From NCBI GenBank assembly GCA_018242445.1, contig JAFEBW010000028.1, positions 1-64,000 of the forward strand: DNA of 64,000 bases, given 5' to 3'. Shown one piece after another: positions 10,236 through 20,642 of this stretch. The position numbers were made by a program, and so were the translations under genes. How positions within the stretch are numbered: the first letter of the stretch is position 1; every line of letters starts with the position of its first letter. This DNA comes from Pseudomonadota bacterium (GTDB lineage: Bacteria > Pseudomonadota > Gammaproteobacteria > Xanthomonadales > Xanthomonadaceae). The notes under the pieces are model-generated. The model was not told the origin of the DNA and searched no databases. It saw only the letters and a program-made list of their open reading frames with translations.

Positions 10236-10973
10236 AGCCAGCGAAAATCCGTCCGCATCCGCGCGCAGCACCGAGCCTTGCTCGTACCAGTCGCCGAGCA
10301 CGATGCGCCGGCGCGGCTCGCCGCCGACATCGAGACGATGGATGGCCGGGCGATGGGTGTGGCCGTGGATCAGGGTGGCGATGCCGTAACGGGTGCACGT
10401 TTCCTCGACGGCGGCAGCGCTCACGTCGGTGATGTCTTCCTTGCCGGCGGCGGTGGCGGCGGCGTCGGGCATCACCTTGCGCTGGTGCTCGATGCTCTTG
10501 GCGCGCATCTGCTGCGCCAGTGCGATGCGTACCGGCAGCGGCTGCGCGAGCATCGCGTCCTGCCATGCCGGCTCGCGGCTTTGCTGGCGGAAGGCCTGAT
10601 AGGCCACGTCGTCGGTGCACAGGGCATCGCCGTGCATCAGCAACACCGGCTGGCCGTACAGGTCGATCACGCACGGGTCGGGCAGGATGCGCATGCCGCA
10701 GCGCGCAGCAAAGGCATCGCGCAACAGGAAGTCGCGATTGCCGCGCAGGAAGAACACCGGCACGCCGGTGGCGCTCAACGACGACAGACCTTCGGCGACC
10801 ACGGCGGCGGCCGGTTGCGGGTCGTCGTCTCCTACCCAGTATTCGAACAGGTCGCCGAGGATGTACAGGGCGTCGGCGTGCGCGGCTTCGTCGCGCAGGA
10901 ACTCGCCGAAGCGGGCGAGGATGTGCGGCCGCACCGGGTCGAGGTGCAGGTCGGAGATGAACAGGGTGGTCAT
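10227..10973 (-). CDS. lpxH: UDP-2,3-diacylglucosamine diphosphatase
   Basis: 248 residues, family length. It removes UMP from UDP-2,3-diacylglucosamine to give lipid X in lipid A synthesis, at the inner face of the inner membrane. It is a calcineurin-type metallophosphoesterase with all metal motifs present: ISDLHLD at the N-terminus, LGDLFEYWVG, RGNRDFLL, and the C-terminal HGHTHRPAIH. LpxH rather than LpxI or LpxG chemistry is indicated by these motifs. Confidence 0.95.
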   Translation of the reverse strand: MTTLFISDLHLDPVRPHILARFGEFLRDEAAHADALYILGDLFEYWVGDDDPQPAAAVVAEGLSSLSATGVPVFFLRGNRDFLLRDAFAARCGMRILPDPCVIDLYGQPVLLMHGDALCTDDVAYQAFRQQSREPAWQDAMLAQPLPVRIALAQQMRAKSIEHQRKVMPDAAATAAGKEDITDVSAAAVEETCTRYGIATLIHGHTHRPAIHRLDVGGEPRRRIVLGDWYEQGSVLRADADGFSLASL

Positions 10974-11278
10974 GGGTGGGGTGTGTACTTTGAGAAAGGA
11001 TTGTCAGCGGTGATGCGGCTGATAGTTGTCAAAGTCCCTATGTGGCAGGCAATTTGGATTCCCTCCCCCGCAAGCGGGGGTAGGGTGGGGGCAAGGGGTT
11101 TCGATAAATCAGTCACGCTCGTTTGCCCCCATCCCAACCTTCCGGCCCTGCCGGGCGTTCTTCGACGCGCAAACTGCCACCGGCAGTTCGCAAGCGCGCC
11201 TCATCACCCCCGCAAGCGGGGGAGGGGGCGTGATATCGGTGTTGTGCGAGAGTGGGGTTTTCAGATCGATGCCGAAAT
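10974..11278. other. Intergenic gap between ppi and lpxH with an interrupted inverted REP pair
   Basis: No gene is seen in these 305 bases. The central part (11061-11232) is an inverted pair of REP-like units, the right one apparently split by about 65 bases of other sequence. The remainder shows no recognisable element. Confidence 0.6.
11061..11232. repeat. Inverted REP pair, right unit interrupted
   Basis: Left unit: palindrome 11061-11083 with tail to 11098. Right unit: a C-rich tail at about 11121-11138 (TGCCCCCATCCCAACCTT) is separated from its palindrome (about 11206-11232) by roughly 65 bases that are absent in the intact pair at 42894-43007. Confidence 0.65.
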
Positions 11279-11992
11279 TCAATGCCCGTCAGCCGGCGGC
11301 AACGCTTCGGCCTTCTCGATCACCACCGGCGTGACCGGCACGTCGGACGTGAATTTGCCTTGTCCGTGCGTCTTCACGAGACGGATCTTGTCCACCACGT
11401 CCATGCCGGAGACGACCTTGCCGAACACCGCGTAACCGGCGGTGGTGGCGTCGGCGTCGGAGACGTAATCGAAGCGCGGGTTGTCCACGAGGTTGATGAA
11501 GAACTCCGAGGTCGCCGACCCGGGCGCCAGCGCGCGCGCGGCGGCGACGGTGCCGCGCTGGTTGGACAGGCCGTTGTTGGCCTCGTCGGGGATCGCCGCG
11601 TGCACGTCGCCTTTCTTCTGCATGTCGGGCGTGTAGGCACCGCCCTGGATCAGCAGGTCGTCGATCACGCGGTTGAACACGGTGCCGTTGTAGAAGCCTT
11701 CGTTGACGTATGCGAGAAAGTTGGCGACGGTCTTGGGCGCCTTGTTCGGGTACAGCTCGATCACGATGTCGCCCATGCTGGTGTGCAGGCTCACGCGCGG
11801 GCCCGATTGCGTGGACAGCGGCACGGCCACGTCCATCGCGGTCGGCGAGGCAGTGGCGTCCGCGGGGCTGGTCGCTGCCTCGTCGTCGGCCTTGCTTGAA
11901 CCGCCGTCTGCGTGTTTGCCGCAGCCGACGAGTGCGCTGGCCAGCAGCAGACAGGCGAGCAGGGCGAACAGGGTGGGGATGCGTAGGCGCAT
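11279..11992 (-). CDS. Lipoprotein cyclophilin-type peptidyl-prolyl cis-trans isomerase
   Basis: 237 residues from the ATG at 11992. A lipoprotein signal peptide ends in the lipobox LVGC (Cys near residue 23), followed by a Ser/Ala/Asp-rich linker. Residues about 65-235 are a cyclophilin domain with the bacterial pattern NKAPKTVANFLAYVNEG, FNRVIDDLLIQGG and SEFFINLVDN. It should assist folding of periplasmic or outer-membrane proteins from a membrane-anchored position. An in-frame ATG at 12022 would add ten residues but weaken the signal peptide. Confidence 0.88.
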   Translation of the reverse strand: MRLRIPTLFALLACLLLASALVGCGKHADGGSSKADDEAATSPADATASPTAMDVAVPLSTQSGPRVSLHTSMGDIVIELYPNKAPKTVANFLAYVNEGFYNGTVFNRVIDDLLIQGGAYTPDMQKKGDVHAAIPDEANNGLSNQRGTVAAARALAPGSATSEFFINLVDNPRFDYVSDADATTAGYAVFGKVVSGMDVVDKIRLVKTHGQGKFTSDVPVTPVVIEKAEALPPADGH

Positions 11993-12127
11993 CGCGGGCT
12001 CCGGGGCAGGGCAGGCGCGCATTGTAGCGAAAAGGCTCGCGGGTACTGCCACGGACGATGGCACCTCGGCTGTTAGAATTCGCATCCCGCGGCCGACATG
12101 GCCCGCGTCAATCAACGCCCATTCACC

Positions 12128-13543
12128 ATGACCTGCCGCACCCGTTTCGCCCCCAGCCCCACCGGTTACCTGCACATCGGCGGCGCGCGCACCGCGCTGT
12201 ACTGCTGGCTGGAGGCGCGCCATCGCGGCGGCGCGTTCATCCTGCGCATCGAGGACACCGACCGCGAGCGCTCGACCGATGCGGCCGTGCAAGCCATCCT
12301 CGACGGCATGGACTGGCTGGGGCTCGATCACGATGAAGGCCCGATCTTCCAGACCGCGCGCATGGATCGCTATGGTCAGGTTGCGCAGCAGTTGCTCGAC
12401 GCTGGCCACGCCTATTACGCCTACGAGTCGAAGGAAGAACTCGAAGCGATGCGCGCCGCCGCGCTGGAAAAACACGAAAAGCCGCGTTACGACGGCCGCA
12501 CACGCGATGCCGGATTGCCCTTCCGCGACGACCCGAACCGGGTGATCCGCTTCCGCAATCCGGTCGATGGCAGCGTGGCGTTCGAGGACAAGGTCAAGGG
12601 CCGCATCGAATGGGCCAATGCCGAACTCGACGACTTCGTGCTGGTGCGCTCGGATGGATTTCCCACCTACAACTTCGCGGTGGTGGTGGACGACATCGAC
12701 ATGGGTGTCACCGAGGTGATCCGCGGCGACGACCACGTCAACAACACGCCTCGGCAGATCAACGTCTATCGCGCTCTGGGCGCCACGCCGCCGGTGTTCG
12801 CGCACCTGCCGATGATCCTCGGTTCCGACGGGCAGAAGCTGTCCAAGCGCCACGGCGCGGTCGGGGTGATGCAATACCGCGACGACGGCTACCTGCCGCA
12901 TGCTGTGCTCAACTACCTCGTGCGGCTGGGCTGGTCGCACGGCGATCAGGAAATTTTCTCGATCGCGCAGATGATCGAGCTGTTCGACATCGCCGACGTC
13001 AACCACAGCGCCTCGCGTTTCGATACCGAAAAACTGCGCTGGCTCAACCAGCAATACCTCAAGAGCGACGACCCGACGGAAGTGGCCAAACAACTCGACT
13101 GGCACCTGCGGCAGGCCGGTTACGACCTCGCCAACGGGCCGGCGGCAGTCGATCTGGTGGTCGCGCTGCGCGATCGGGTGCACACGCTCAAGGAAATGGC
13201 CGAGCGCGCGCGGGTGTGGTTCGTGCCGCTGCGTGACTACGACGAGGCAGCCGTCGCCAAGCATTTGACGGCTGCTGCGGCTGCGCCATTGGTGTCCGTG
13301 CGTGAACGCCTGGCCGCGTTGCCTGTGTGGTCGCCTGAAAAAATCCACGGCGTGCTCGCGGACACCGCGCAGGCACTGGCGCTGGGCATGGGCAAGATCG
13401 CGCAGCCGCTGCGCGTGGCGATCACCGGAACGCAGGTCTCGCCGTCCATCGAGCACACGATCTATCTCGCCGGGCGCGAGCAGGCGCTGGCGCGGATCGA
13501 TGCGGCGCTGGAGTTGATCGCGCGGCGCGCCGGGGGTAGTTGA
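12128..13543 (+). CDS. gltX: Glutamyl-tRNA synthetase
   Basis: 471 residues from the ATG at 12128, which gives the normal N-terminus [19 protein letters not shown]; an in-frame ATG at 12098 would add ten residues. It charges tRNA-Glu with glutamate. The class I signature HIGH appears as HIGG in the family-typical form, and the KMSKS-type loop as [10 protein letters not shown] near residue 245. The C-terminal anticodon-binding helical domain is complete. It is divergent from the isomerase gene and convergent with the transporter. Confidence 0.96.
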   Translation: MTCRTRFAPSPTGYLHIGGARTALYCWLEARHRGGAFILRIEDTDRERSTDAAVQAILDGMDWLGLDHDEGPIFQTARMDRYGQVAQQLLDAGHAYYAYESKEELEAMRAAALEKHEKPRYDGRTRDAGLPFRDDPNRVIRFRNPVDGSVAFEDKVKGRIEWANAELDDFVLVRSDGFPTYNFAVVVDDIDMGVTEVIRGDDHVNNTPRQINVYRALGATPPVFAHLPMILGSDGQKLSKRHGAVGVMQYRDDGYLPHAVLNYLVRLGWSHGDQEIFSIAQMIELFDIADVNHSASRFDTEKLRWLNQQYLKSDDPTEVAKQLDWHLRQAGYDLANGPAAVDLVVALRDRVHTLKEMAERARVWFVPLRDYDEAAVAKHLTAAAAAPLVSVRERLAALPVWSPEKIHGVLADTAQALALGMGKIAQPLRVAITGTQVSPSIEHTIYLAGREQALARIDAALELIARRAGGS

Positions 13544-13629
13544 TACGGGCAGGGGTAACGAAACTCAGGCGGCAATCATCACGTCATGCACGTGATCGCC
13601 AACCGGTGGGCGTGTGTGCCGCCCACGCA

Positions 13630-14961
13630 TCAATCGTTCGGCAATGCGCCCGAGCGCTGGCTGATCCGCAGCGCGGCCAGGGTGCCGATCGCGCCGGACA
13701 GCAAGTACAGCCCGACGTAATCGACGCCGGCATATTCGGCCAGCGCCAGCGCCACCAGCGGGGCGAAGCCGGCACCGATCAGCCAGCCCAGATCCGAGGT
13801 GAGCATGGCACCGGTCAAACGGGTTTCCGGGCTGAAATTGGAACTCACCGCGCCGGCTGCCTGCGCGTGGGTGAAGCCCAGCAGCGCATATCCGATCACG
13901 ATGAACAGGTAACCCTTCAGCGTGCCGCCGGAAAGCAGCAAGGCCGTCCAGCCGCTGTAGACCGCGATCAGCGCGCCGCCAACGGCGAGCGTGGTGCGAC
14001 GACCGATGCGATCGGCGACGCGACCCGACAGCAACATGCAGGGGATGGCGATCAGCGCGCCGGCGATCTGCACCAGCAAGAACTCGACGATCGATTGTTG
14101 CGTGAACAGCAATGCCCACGACAAGGCGAAGATCGTGACGAGGTGGAACATGGCGTAGCTGGCCAGCGGCGCGAACGCGCCCAGCGCGACGTTGCGCCCT
14201 TGCGTGCGCGCCAGGTCGGCCACCGACGAAGGCACCAGATCGCGTTCTTTCAACTGCTCGGAAAAACGCGGCGCCACCACCATGCGCAGGCGCGCGAACA
14301 GGGCGACCACGTTGATCGCGAAGGCGGCGAAGAACGGATAGCGCCAGCCCCATTCGATGAAATCCGCGTGCGTAAGGCTGGCCCAGATGAAAGCGAACAG
14401 CCCGGCGGCGAGGATGAAGCCGGCCGGGTCGGCGATCTGCGGCAGCATCGCGTACCAGCCGCGCCGATCCTTGGGCGCTTTCAACGCCATCAGCGAGGCC
14501 AGCCCATTCCAGCTGCCACCCAAAGCAAAGCCCTGGCCGAAGCGCAGCACCGCCAGGGCGATGATCGACCAGTAGCCGAGGGTGTCGTAACCGGGCAGGA
14601 AGGCGGTGCCGGCGGTGGCCATGCCGAGCAGGAACAAGGCGATGGTCAACTGGGTGATGAGGCCGAATTTGCGGTGGATCAGCAGAAACACTACCGACCC
14701 CACCGGGCGCGCGATGAAGGCCAGCGCGAACACCGCGAACGAAAGGAACATGCCATCGACGCGGCTGGCGAACGGGAAGAACACGGCCGGGAACGCCAGC
14801 ACGCAGCCCAGTCCGAACACGAAGAAGTCGAACGACTGCGACATGCGCCCGACCACCACGCCAACGGCAAGATTGGCGGGCGTGAACAGTTCGCCATGCG
14901 CGTCGGCGCCGCGATGCGGAGCCCCCGCATGCCCGCCGATGGATGCTTCAGAAGTAGCCAT
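13630..14961 (-). CDS. MFS transporter of the metabolite:H+ symporter (MHS) type
   Basis: 443 residues with about twelve membrane segments. The order and motifs fit the MHS family: DFFVFG in the first helix, the loop FPFASRVDG, FIARPVGSVVF, and GQGFALGGSWNG in helix 5. The loop between helices 8 and 9 has GRVADRIGRRTT, the conserved MFS motif. Members carry small organic acids or osmolytes such as shikimate, alpha-ketoglutarate or proline; the substrate cannot be told here. It is divergent from cyoA with 213 bases between start codons. Confidence 0.85.
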   Translation of the reverse strand: MATSEASIGGHAGAPHRGADAHGELFTPANLAVGVVVGRMSQSFDFFVFGLGCVLAFPAVFFPFASRVDGMFLSFAVFALAFIARPVGSVVFLLIHRKFGLITQLTIALFLLGMATAGTAFLPGYDTLGYWSIIALAVLRFGQGFALGGSWNGLASLMALKAPKDRRGWYAMLPQIADPAGFILAAGLFAFIWASLTHADFIEWGWRYPFFAAFAINVVALFARLRMVVAPRFSEQLKERDLVPSSVADLARTQGRNVALGAFAPLASYAMFHLVTIFALSWALLFTQQSIVEFLLVQIAGALIAIPCMLLSGRVADRIGRRTTLAVGGALIAVYSGWTALLLSGGTLKGYLFIVIGYALLGFTHAQAAGAVSSNFSPETRLTGAMLTSDLGWLIGAGFAPLVALALAEYAGVDYVGLYLLSGAIGTLAALRISQRSGALPND

Positions 14962-15174
14962 GTAATCCCGTCGCGGCAGATCGACAACCGCTCATCAATG
15001 TATACCGTTTCACCATTCCATCGCCACGACGGCGGCCCTCTGCCACGCGAAATCCGTGCGGGTCGATGCACCGTCGTGCGGATCGAACGCCGCTTCGATG
15101 CGATGCCGCAGCGGACAAAGGCCCGGCAGACGGGATATTATTGCAGGGTTTCTTCGACGCACTCCAGAGTTTCC

Positions 15175-16173
15175 ATGTCCTTGAAGCTGCTGCGCGGCCT
15201 GTCGCTGCTTCCACTTGCTTTGCTCGGCGGCTGCCATCTGGTGCTGCTCGACCCGGCCGGCGACGTCGCCCGCCAGCAGAGCGACATCATGATCGTCACC
15301 ACGCTCATCACCGCGGCGATCATCGTGCCGGTGCTGATCGCGATCGGCGTGATCGCGTGGCGCTACCGCGCCTCCAACCAGCGCGCGCACTACGACGGCC
15401 ACTGGGATCACTCGCCGCAACTGGAGTTGCTGGTGTGGGCCGCGCCGTTGCTGATCATCATCGCCGTGGGCGCGATGAGCTGGATCGGCACCCACATGAC
15501 CGATCCGTATCGTCCGCTCGACCGCATCGCCCCGGGCGCGAAGGTCGATGCCGCCGTGCAGCCTCTGGACGTGGATGTGGTGTCGCTGCGCTGGAAGTGG
15601 CTGTTTTTCTACCCGCAGTACGGCATCGCCACGGTCAACGAATTGGCCGCGCCGGTGGATCGGCCGATCCACTTCCGGCTGACCTCGTCGGACATGATGG
15701 ATGCGTTCTTCGTGCCGGATCTGGCCGGCATGATCTACACCATGCCCGGCATGCAGACCAAGCTGCACGCGGTCATCAATGCGCCGGGCAAGTACCAGGG
15801 CATGTCCGCCAACTACAGCGGCGCGGGTTTCACCGACATGCGCTTCTGGTTCTACGGCATGGACGAGGCCCACTTCCAGCAATGGGTCGCCAGGGCGCGC
15901 GCCAGCGGCACGCAGCTCGATCGCGGCGCGTACGACCAGTTGCAGCAGCCCAGCCGCGCCGATCCGGTGCGCTACTACGCGGCGTTCATGCCCGACCTGT
16001 ACTCGCGCATCCTCAACCGCTGCGTCGATCCGGGCCAGGTCTGCCTCGACCAGCAGATGGCGCGCGACGCGCATCACGGCATGCCCACCACCGGCATGTC
16101 TGCTATGCCCGGAATGGCCATGCCGGCCGCGGCACCCCAGCCTGATGCCGCGGCATCGGCCGTAGCACCCTGA
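15175..16173 (+). CDS. cyoA: Cytochrome bo3-type quinol oxidase subunit II with Met-rich tail
   Basis: 332 residues. Lipoprotein signal (LLGGC, Cys at about 17), two membrane helices (about 40-62 and 84-103), then a periplasmic cupredoxin-like domain. The Cu-A cysteine pair of cytochrome c oxidases is absent, as expected of quinol oxidases; the family motif [19 protein letters not shown] is present. The last 35 residues carry [20 protein letters not shown], a His/Met-rich tail not part of the core subunit. It is the first gene of the cyoABCD-SURF1 operon, 23 bases before cyoB. Confidence 0.93.
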   Translation: MSLKLLRGLSLLPLALLGGCHLVLLDPAGDVARQQSDIMIVTTLITAAIIVPVLIAIGVIAWRYRASNQRAHYDGHWDHSPQLELLVWAAPLLIIIAVGAMSWIGTHMTDPYRPLDRIAPGAKVDAAVQPLDVDVVSLRWKWLFFYPQYGIATVNELAAPVDRPIHFRLTSSDMMDAFFVPDLAGMIYTMPGMQTKLHAVINAPGKYQGMSANYSGAGFTDMRFWFYGMDEAHFQQWVARARASGTQLDRGAYDQLQQPSRADPVRYYAAFMPDLYSRILNRCVDPGQVCLDQQMARDAHHGMPTTGMSAMPGMAMPAAAPQPDAAASAVAP

Positions 16174-16196
16174 TCGGTTTCATCGGACACCCCGCC

Positions 16197-18221
16197 ATGC
16201 CCGCACCTTCCGCGATCTGGAACCCGCTGTTCGGCCGTTTCACCCTCGACGCGCTGCCGTTCCTCAAGCCCGATCTGGAAGGCCGCATCATCCTCGTCAC
16301 CTTCATCGCCGTGGCCCTGGGCGGCCTGGCGATCCTCGGCGCGATCACGAAATACAGGAAGTGGGGCTACCTGTGGCGCGAGTGGTTCACCAGCGTGGAT
16401 CACAAAAAGCTCGGCATCATGTACATGATCCTGGCCACGGTGATGCTGCTGCGCGGCTTCTCCGATGCGGTGATGATGCGCGCGCAACAGGCCATGGCGT
16501 TCGGCAGCAACATGGGCTACCTGCCGCCCGAACACTACGACCAGATCTTCACCGCGCACGGCGCGATCATGATTTTCTTCGTCGGCATGGCCTACATCGC
16601 CGGGCTGATGAACTTCGTCATGCCCCTGCAGATCGGCTCGCGCGACGTGGCCTTCCCGTTCCTCAACAACCTGAGCTTCTGGTTCACGTTCTGGGGCGCG
16701 ATGATGTTCATGGTGTCGCTGTTCATCGGCGACTTCTCCACCGCCGGCTGGCTCGGCTACCCGCCGGTGTCGGATCTGGCGCACAGCCCCGGGCCGGGCG
16801 TGGATTACTACATCTGGGGCTTGCAGTTGTCCGGCGTGGGCACCTTGCTCACCGGCATCAACTTCGTGGTCACCATCATCAAGATGCGCGCGCCGGGCAT
16901 GAGTCTGATGAAGATGCCGATGTTCAGCTGGACCACGCTGTGCACCAGCGGGCTGATCATCGTCACCTTCCCGGTGCTCACCGCCACCTTGCTGCTGCTG
17001 TCGCTGGATCGCTACCTCGGCACCCACTTTTTCACCGCCGACGCCGGCGGCAACGTGATGCTGTACATCAACCTGATCTGGGTGTGGGGCCATCCGGAGG
17101 TGTACATCCTGATCCTGCCGCTGTTCGGCGTGTTCTCCGAAATCGTCGCCACGTTCTCGCGCAAGCCGCTGTTCGGCTATTCGTCGATGGTCTACGCCAC
17201 CACCGCGATCATGATCCTGTCGTATCTGGTGTGGCTGCACCACTTCTTCACGATGGGCTCGGGCTCGTCGGTCAACTCGTTCTTCTCGCTGACCACGATG
17301 ATCATCTCGATCCCGACCGGCGCGAAGATCTTCAACTGGCTGTTCACCATGTACCGCGGCCGCGTCACCTACTCGGTGCCGATGCTGTGGACGATGGGGT
17401 TCCTGTTCACCTTCACCATCGGCGGCATGACCGGGGTGATGCTGTCGGTGGCTCCGGCCGACTTCCTGCTGCACAACAGCCTGTTCCTGATCGCGCACTT
17501 CCACAACGTCATCATCGGCGGCGTGGTGTTCGGCATCTTCGCGGCGATCAATTACTGGTTCCCCAAGGCGTTCGGTTACCGCCTCGACGAGTTCTGGGGC
17601 AAGGTCAGCTTCTGGTGCTGGCAGGTCGGCTTCTGGGTCGCCTTCGGGCCGCTGTACCTGATGGGCCTGATGGGCGTGACCCGCCGCCTGAGCCACTTCG
17701 ACGACCCGAGCCTGCAGAAGTGGTTCATCATCGCCGCCTTCGGCGCGTTCCTGATCGCGATCGGCATCGGCGCTTTCGTGATCCAGCTCGTGGTCAGCTA
17801 CCTGCGCCGCGAACGGTACGCGGTCGGCAACGACCCCTGGGGCGGCCGCACGCTGGAGTGGTCCACCTCCTCGCCGCCGCCCGCGTACAACTTCGCCTTC
17901 ATCCCGAACGTGCATCAACGCGACGCCTGGGCGCACATGAAGGCGCATGGATTCAAGCGCCCGCTGGAGGGCTTCAACACCGTGCACATGCCCAGCAACA
18001 CCGGCGCCGGCCTGATCATCGCCACCCTGGCATTCGTGTGCACGTTCGCGCTGGTGTGGTACGTCTGGTGGCTGGCGGCGCTGGCCTTCGTCGCCATGCT
18101 CGTGGCCAGCATCGCCCACACCTTCAACTACCACCGCGACGAACACATCGCCGCCGAGGACGTACGCGCGTTCGAGCACGCCGGCAACTGGGAGCCGAAG
18201 GCGCAAGGAGCCGGCGCATGA
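16197..18221 (+). CDS. cyoB: Cytochrome bo3-type quinol oxidase subunit I
   Basis: 674 residues, the length of CyoB with its extra helices. It holds the low-spin heme, the oxygen-reducing heme-copper centre and proton channels. Seen: low-spin heme His in [10 protein letters not shown], the Cu-B site [12 protein letters not shown] with the cross-linked His-Tyr pair, WLHHFFTMG, and the heme ligand segment [11 protein letters not shown]. The C-terminal extra helices after residue 550 are present. The stop overlaps the cyoC ATG by four bases. Confidence 0.97.
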   Translation: MPAPSAIWNPLFGRFTLDALPFLKPDLEGRIILVTFIAVALGGLAILGAITKYRKWGYLWREWFTSVDHKKLGIMYMILATVMLLRGFSDAVMMRAQQAMAFGSNMGYLPPEHYDQIFTAHGAIMIFFVGMAYIAGLMNFVMPLQIGSRDVAFPFLNNLSFWFTFWGAMMFMVSLFIGDFSTAGWLGYPPVSDLAHSPGPGVDYYIWGLQLSGVGTLLTGINFVVTIIKMRAPGMSLMKMPMFSWTTLCTSGLIIVTFPVLTATLLLLSLDRYLGTHFFTADAGGNVMLYINLIWVWGHPEVYILILPLFGVFSEIVATFSRKPLFGYSSMVYATTAIMILSYLVWLHHFFTMGSGSSVNSFFSLTTMIISIPTGAKIFNWLFTMYRGRVTYSVPMLWTMGFLFTFTIGGMTGVMLSVAPADFLLHNSLFLIAHFHNVIIGGVVFGIFAAINYWFPKAFGYRLDEFWGKVSFWCWQVGFWVAFGPLYLMGLMGVTRRLSHFDDPSLQKWFIIAAFGAFLIAIGIGAFVIQLVVSYLRRERYAVGNDPWGGRTLEWSTSSPPPAYNFAFIPNVHQRDAWAHMKAHGFKRPLEGFNTVHMPSNTGAGLIIATLAFVCTFALVWYVWWLAALAFVAMLVASIAHTFNYHRDEHIAAEDVRAFEHAGNWEPKAQGAGA

Positions 18222-18844
18222 GCAGCACCATCATCGCCGCGGCGAATACGGCCGCACCGGAATTCCTCTGCCGCGAGGAGCCGCCGGTTCACAACGGCAC
18301 GCTGATCGGGTTCTGGATCTACCTGATGAGCGACTGCTTCATTTTCGCGTCGCTGTTCGTGGCCTACGCGGTGCTCGGCAACCACTATGCCGGCGGCCCC
18401 AGCGCGGCCGAGGTGTTCGACCTCAAGGGTCTGGCGGTGAACACCGGGTTGTTGCTGGTGTCTTCGGTGCTGTTCGGTTTCGGGATGCTGGAGATGCAAC
18501 GCCGCCGGCAGGGCGCGATGCTGACATGGCTGGCTCTTGCCGGCATCCTCGCCGCCGGTTTCGTGGGCATGGAGATCCACGAGTTCGCCGGCATGATCGC
18601 CGAAGGCCACGGCCCGGGCGCCAGCGCCTTCCTGTCCTCGTTCTTCACCCTCGTCGGCACCCACGGCCTGCACGTCACCTTCGGATGCATCTGGCTGGTC
18701 GTACTGATGGTTCAGATCGGCCAGCACGGCATCAACCCTGCCAACATCCGCCGCCTGCAGTGCCTGAGCATGTTCTGGCACTTCCTCGATCTGGTGTGGG
18801 TCGGCGTGTTCAGCTACGTCTATCTGGTGGGAGTGCTGCGATGA
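18218..18844 (+). CDS. cyoC: Cytochrome bo3-type quinol oxidase subunit III
   Basis: 208 residues with five membrane helices. The start [20 protein letters not shown] and the segment [13 protein letters not shown] are conserved in CyoC. The subunit stabilises subunit I and has no redox centre. Start and stop each overlap the neighbours in an ATGA arrangement, indicating translational coupling. Confidence 0.95.
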   Translation: MSSTIIAAANTAAPEFLCREEPPVHNGTLIGFWIYLMSDCFIFASLFVAYAVLGNHYAGGPSAAEVFDLKGLAVNTGLLLVSSVLFGFGMLEMQRRRQGAMLTWLALAGILAAGFVGMEIHEFAGMIAEGHGPGASAFLSSFFTLVGTHGLHVTFGCIWLVVLMVQIGQHGINPANIRRLQCLSMFWHFLDLVWVGVFSYVYLVGVLR

Positions 18845-19230
18845 GCGATCCACACGCATCCGCGCCGGCGGCGCACGCCGACGACACGCACGCGCAGCAC
18901 GGCAGCGTGCGCGGCTACCTCACCGGCTTCGGGCTCGCCGTCATCCTCACCGTCATTCCGTTCTGGCTGGTCATGGATCACGTCCTGACCAGCGTCGGCT
19001 GGACGATGTTCATCGTCCTCGCGCTGGCCGCGGTGCAGATCGTCGTGCACATCGTGTATTTCCTGCATCTGGACACGCGCTCGGAAGGCGGCTGGAACAT
19101 GATGTCCTTCATCTTCTCGGCGGTGCTGGTCATCATCGTGCTGGGCGCATCGATCTGGGTGATGTGGACCGAGGACGCACTGATGATGCCGATGTCGCAG
19201 CCAGCGCAACACACGATGCCGCAAGAATGA
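18841..19230 (+). CDS. cyoD: Cytochrome bo3-type quinol oxidase subunit IV
   Basis: 129 residues with three membrane helices. The N-terminus is His/Ala-rich (HASAPAAHADDTHAQHGS); the core segment GYLTGFGLAVILTVIPFW and the HIVYFLHLD motif are typical of CyoD. It helps assembly of the Cu-B site in the enteric enzyme. The ATG overlaps the cyoC stop, and its own stop overlaps the SURF1 start. Confidence 0.93.
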   Translation: MSDPHASAPAAHADDTHAQHGSVRGYLTGFGLAVILTVIPFWLVMDHVLTSVGWTMFIVLALAAVQIVVHIVYFLHLDTRSEGGWNMMSFIFSAVLVIIVLGASIWVMWTEDALMMPMSQPAQHTMPQE

Positions 19231-19994
19231 TGGATGCGGTGGCGTGCCGCCGCGCGCGGCCGTTCCGCAACGGCCGGTTCATTGCGGCGATGGCGCTGGC
19301 GGCGCTGCTTTGCGCCGGCTTCGTCGGGCTCGGCGTCTGGCAGGTGCAGCGTTATCGCCTCAAGCTCGCCATCAGCCAGACCATGCACGCCCGCGCGGGT
19401 GCCGCGCCCGTGCCGGCTCCCGGCCCCGCGCAATGGTCGCGGGTCGCAAGCCTGCAGTATTTGCACGTCATCCTGCGCGGCAGCTATCTGCCCGGCGCGC
19501 AAACCCTCGTGCGCGGCACCAGCAGCGAGGGTTACGGCTACTGGGTGCTGGCCCCGCTGCGCAGCACGCGCGGCTTCGTGGTGATGGTCAATCGCGGTTA
19601 CATCCCCGATGCGCTGCCCACGCAAGCGGCGTTCGCCGCGATCGCTCCGCCGACCGAACCGGTCGTACTGACGGGCCTGCTGCGCGCGAGCGAACCGGGC
19701 GGCGGCTTCCTGCGCCGCAACCAGCCGCTGAGGAATCTGTGGTATTCGCGCGACGTCGCCGCGATCGCCGCGGCCCGCGGGCTGCCCGCAGACGAAGTCG
19801 CGCCGTACTTCGTCGAGGCCGATGCCATTCCCGACGATGCCCGCTGGCCCGCGGCCGGGCTCACGGTGATCCATATCTACAACCACAGCCTGGGTTACGC
19901 GGTCACGTGGTTCGCCCTGGCGCTGGGTGCGTTGCTGTGCGCGGGCATCGTGATCGCGTACGAGCGGCGCATGGGGCTCGCGCAGGGCGACTGA
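19227..19994 (+). CDS. SURF1 family oxidase assembly protein
   Basis: 255 residues with a membrane helix at each end (about 18-36 and 223-243) and a periplasmic domain between, the SURF1 layout. Family marks include the N-terminal LGVWQVQRYRLKLA, the segment GYGYWVLAPL and the C-terminal HIYNHSLGYAVTWFALA. SURF1 proteins help insert heme into heme-copper oxidases. The start codon overlaps the cyoD stop, so it belongs to the cyo operon and probably serves this oxidase. A second ATG at 19230 is an equally possible start. Confidence 0.9.
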   Translation: MMDAVACRRARPFRNGRFIAAMALAALLCAGFVGLGVWQVQRYRLKLAISQTMHARAGAAPVPAPGPAQWSRVASLQYLHVILRGSYLPGAQTLVRGTSSEGYGYWVLAPLRSTRGFVVMVNRGYIPDALPTQAAFAAIAPPTEPVVLTGLLRASEPGGGFLRRNQPLRNLWYSRDVAAIAAARGLPADEVAPYFVEADAIPDDARWPAAGLTVIHIYNHSLGYAVTWFALALGALLCAGIVIAYERRMGLAQGD

Positions 19995-20081
19995 CGCAAG
20001 ACGCCGGCTACGCGCGCCCGCACGGCGCATCGAACACGTTCCGGATCACGGCTACGGCAGCTCTGCTAGGATGATCGCGCC

Positions 20082-20582
20082 ATGCAAGCCCGCCACGCCG
20101 ACGGTTGCACCGACCCCCAGCACCACGTCCACCACGCGGACGAGTACGTGCGCGAGGTCGAAAAGGCATGCAGCGAACGCGGCCTGCGCCTGACCCCTTT
20201 GCGCGCGGACGTGCTGCGCCTGGTCGCCGATGCCGGGCAGCCGGTGAAGGCTTACGATCTGTTGGCGAAGATCAGCGAGTCCAAGGCGGCTTCGGCGCCG
20301 CCGACCATCTACCGCGCGCTGGATTTCCTGCTGGAAAACGGCTTCATCCACAAGCTCGAATCGATCAACGCCTTCATCGCCTGCCACCACCCGAACGTGC
20401 GCCACACCGTGCCCTTCCTGATCTGCGACCGCTGCCACACGACGATCGAAATGGAAGACGAACGCATCGGCAGGCAGCTCGACGAAAAAGCGCGTGCACT
20501 GGGTTTCACCCCGCAGTCGCATGCGCTGGAAGTGCATGGCGTGTGCGCGAAGTGCGCGGCGCAAGCCGATGCCAGGCCCTGA
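20082..20582 (+). CDS. zur: Fur-family regulator, probably the zinc sensor Zur
   Basis: 166 residues with the Fur fold: winged helix (LTPLRADVLRLVADAGQPVKAYDLLAKI, then PTIYRALDFLLENGFIHKLES) followed by a metal-binding and dimer domain. Structural zinc cysteines appear as CDRC and CAKC. The histidine-rich N-terminus and the segment NAFIACHHPNVRHTVPFLICDRC resemble Zur more than Fur. It is convergent with a TonB receptor whose upstream region carries an AT-rich palindrome suited to a Fur-family dimer. Zur versus Fur rests on these clues, not on a search. Confidence 0.8.
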   Translation: MQARHADGCTDPQHHVHHADEYVREVEKACSERGLRLTPLRADVLRLVADAGQPVKAYDLLAKISESKAASAPPTIYRALDFLLENGFIHKLESINAFIACHHPNVRHTVPFLICDRCHTTIEMEDERIGRQLDEKARALGFTPQSHALEVHGVCAKCAAQADARP

Positions 20583-20642
20583 AAACCGCCAGCGCCGCCG
20601 CAAGCCATCGACGGCGCTGGCGAGCCTCGTTGCGGGGATGGA

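Noticed and set aside
13578-13626. Two short hairpins between gltX and the transporter, considered as terminators
   Set aside because: Stems of about seven bases at 13578-13596 and 13606-13626 have no T-run on either strand, so a terminator cannot be supported.
16074-18206. 710-residue minus-strand open frame opposite cyoB
   Set aside because: Highly charged His/Asp/Glu/Arg-rich product with no domain; it mirrors cyoB codon positions and is a GC artefact.
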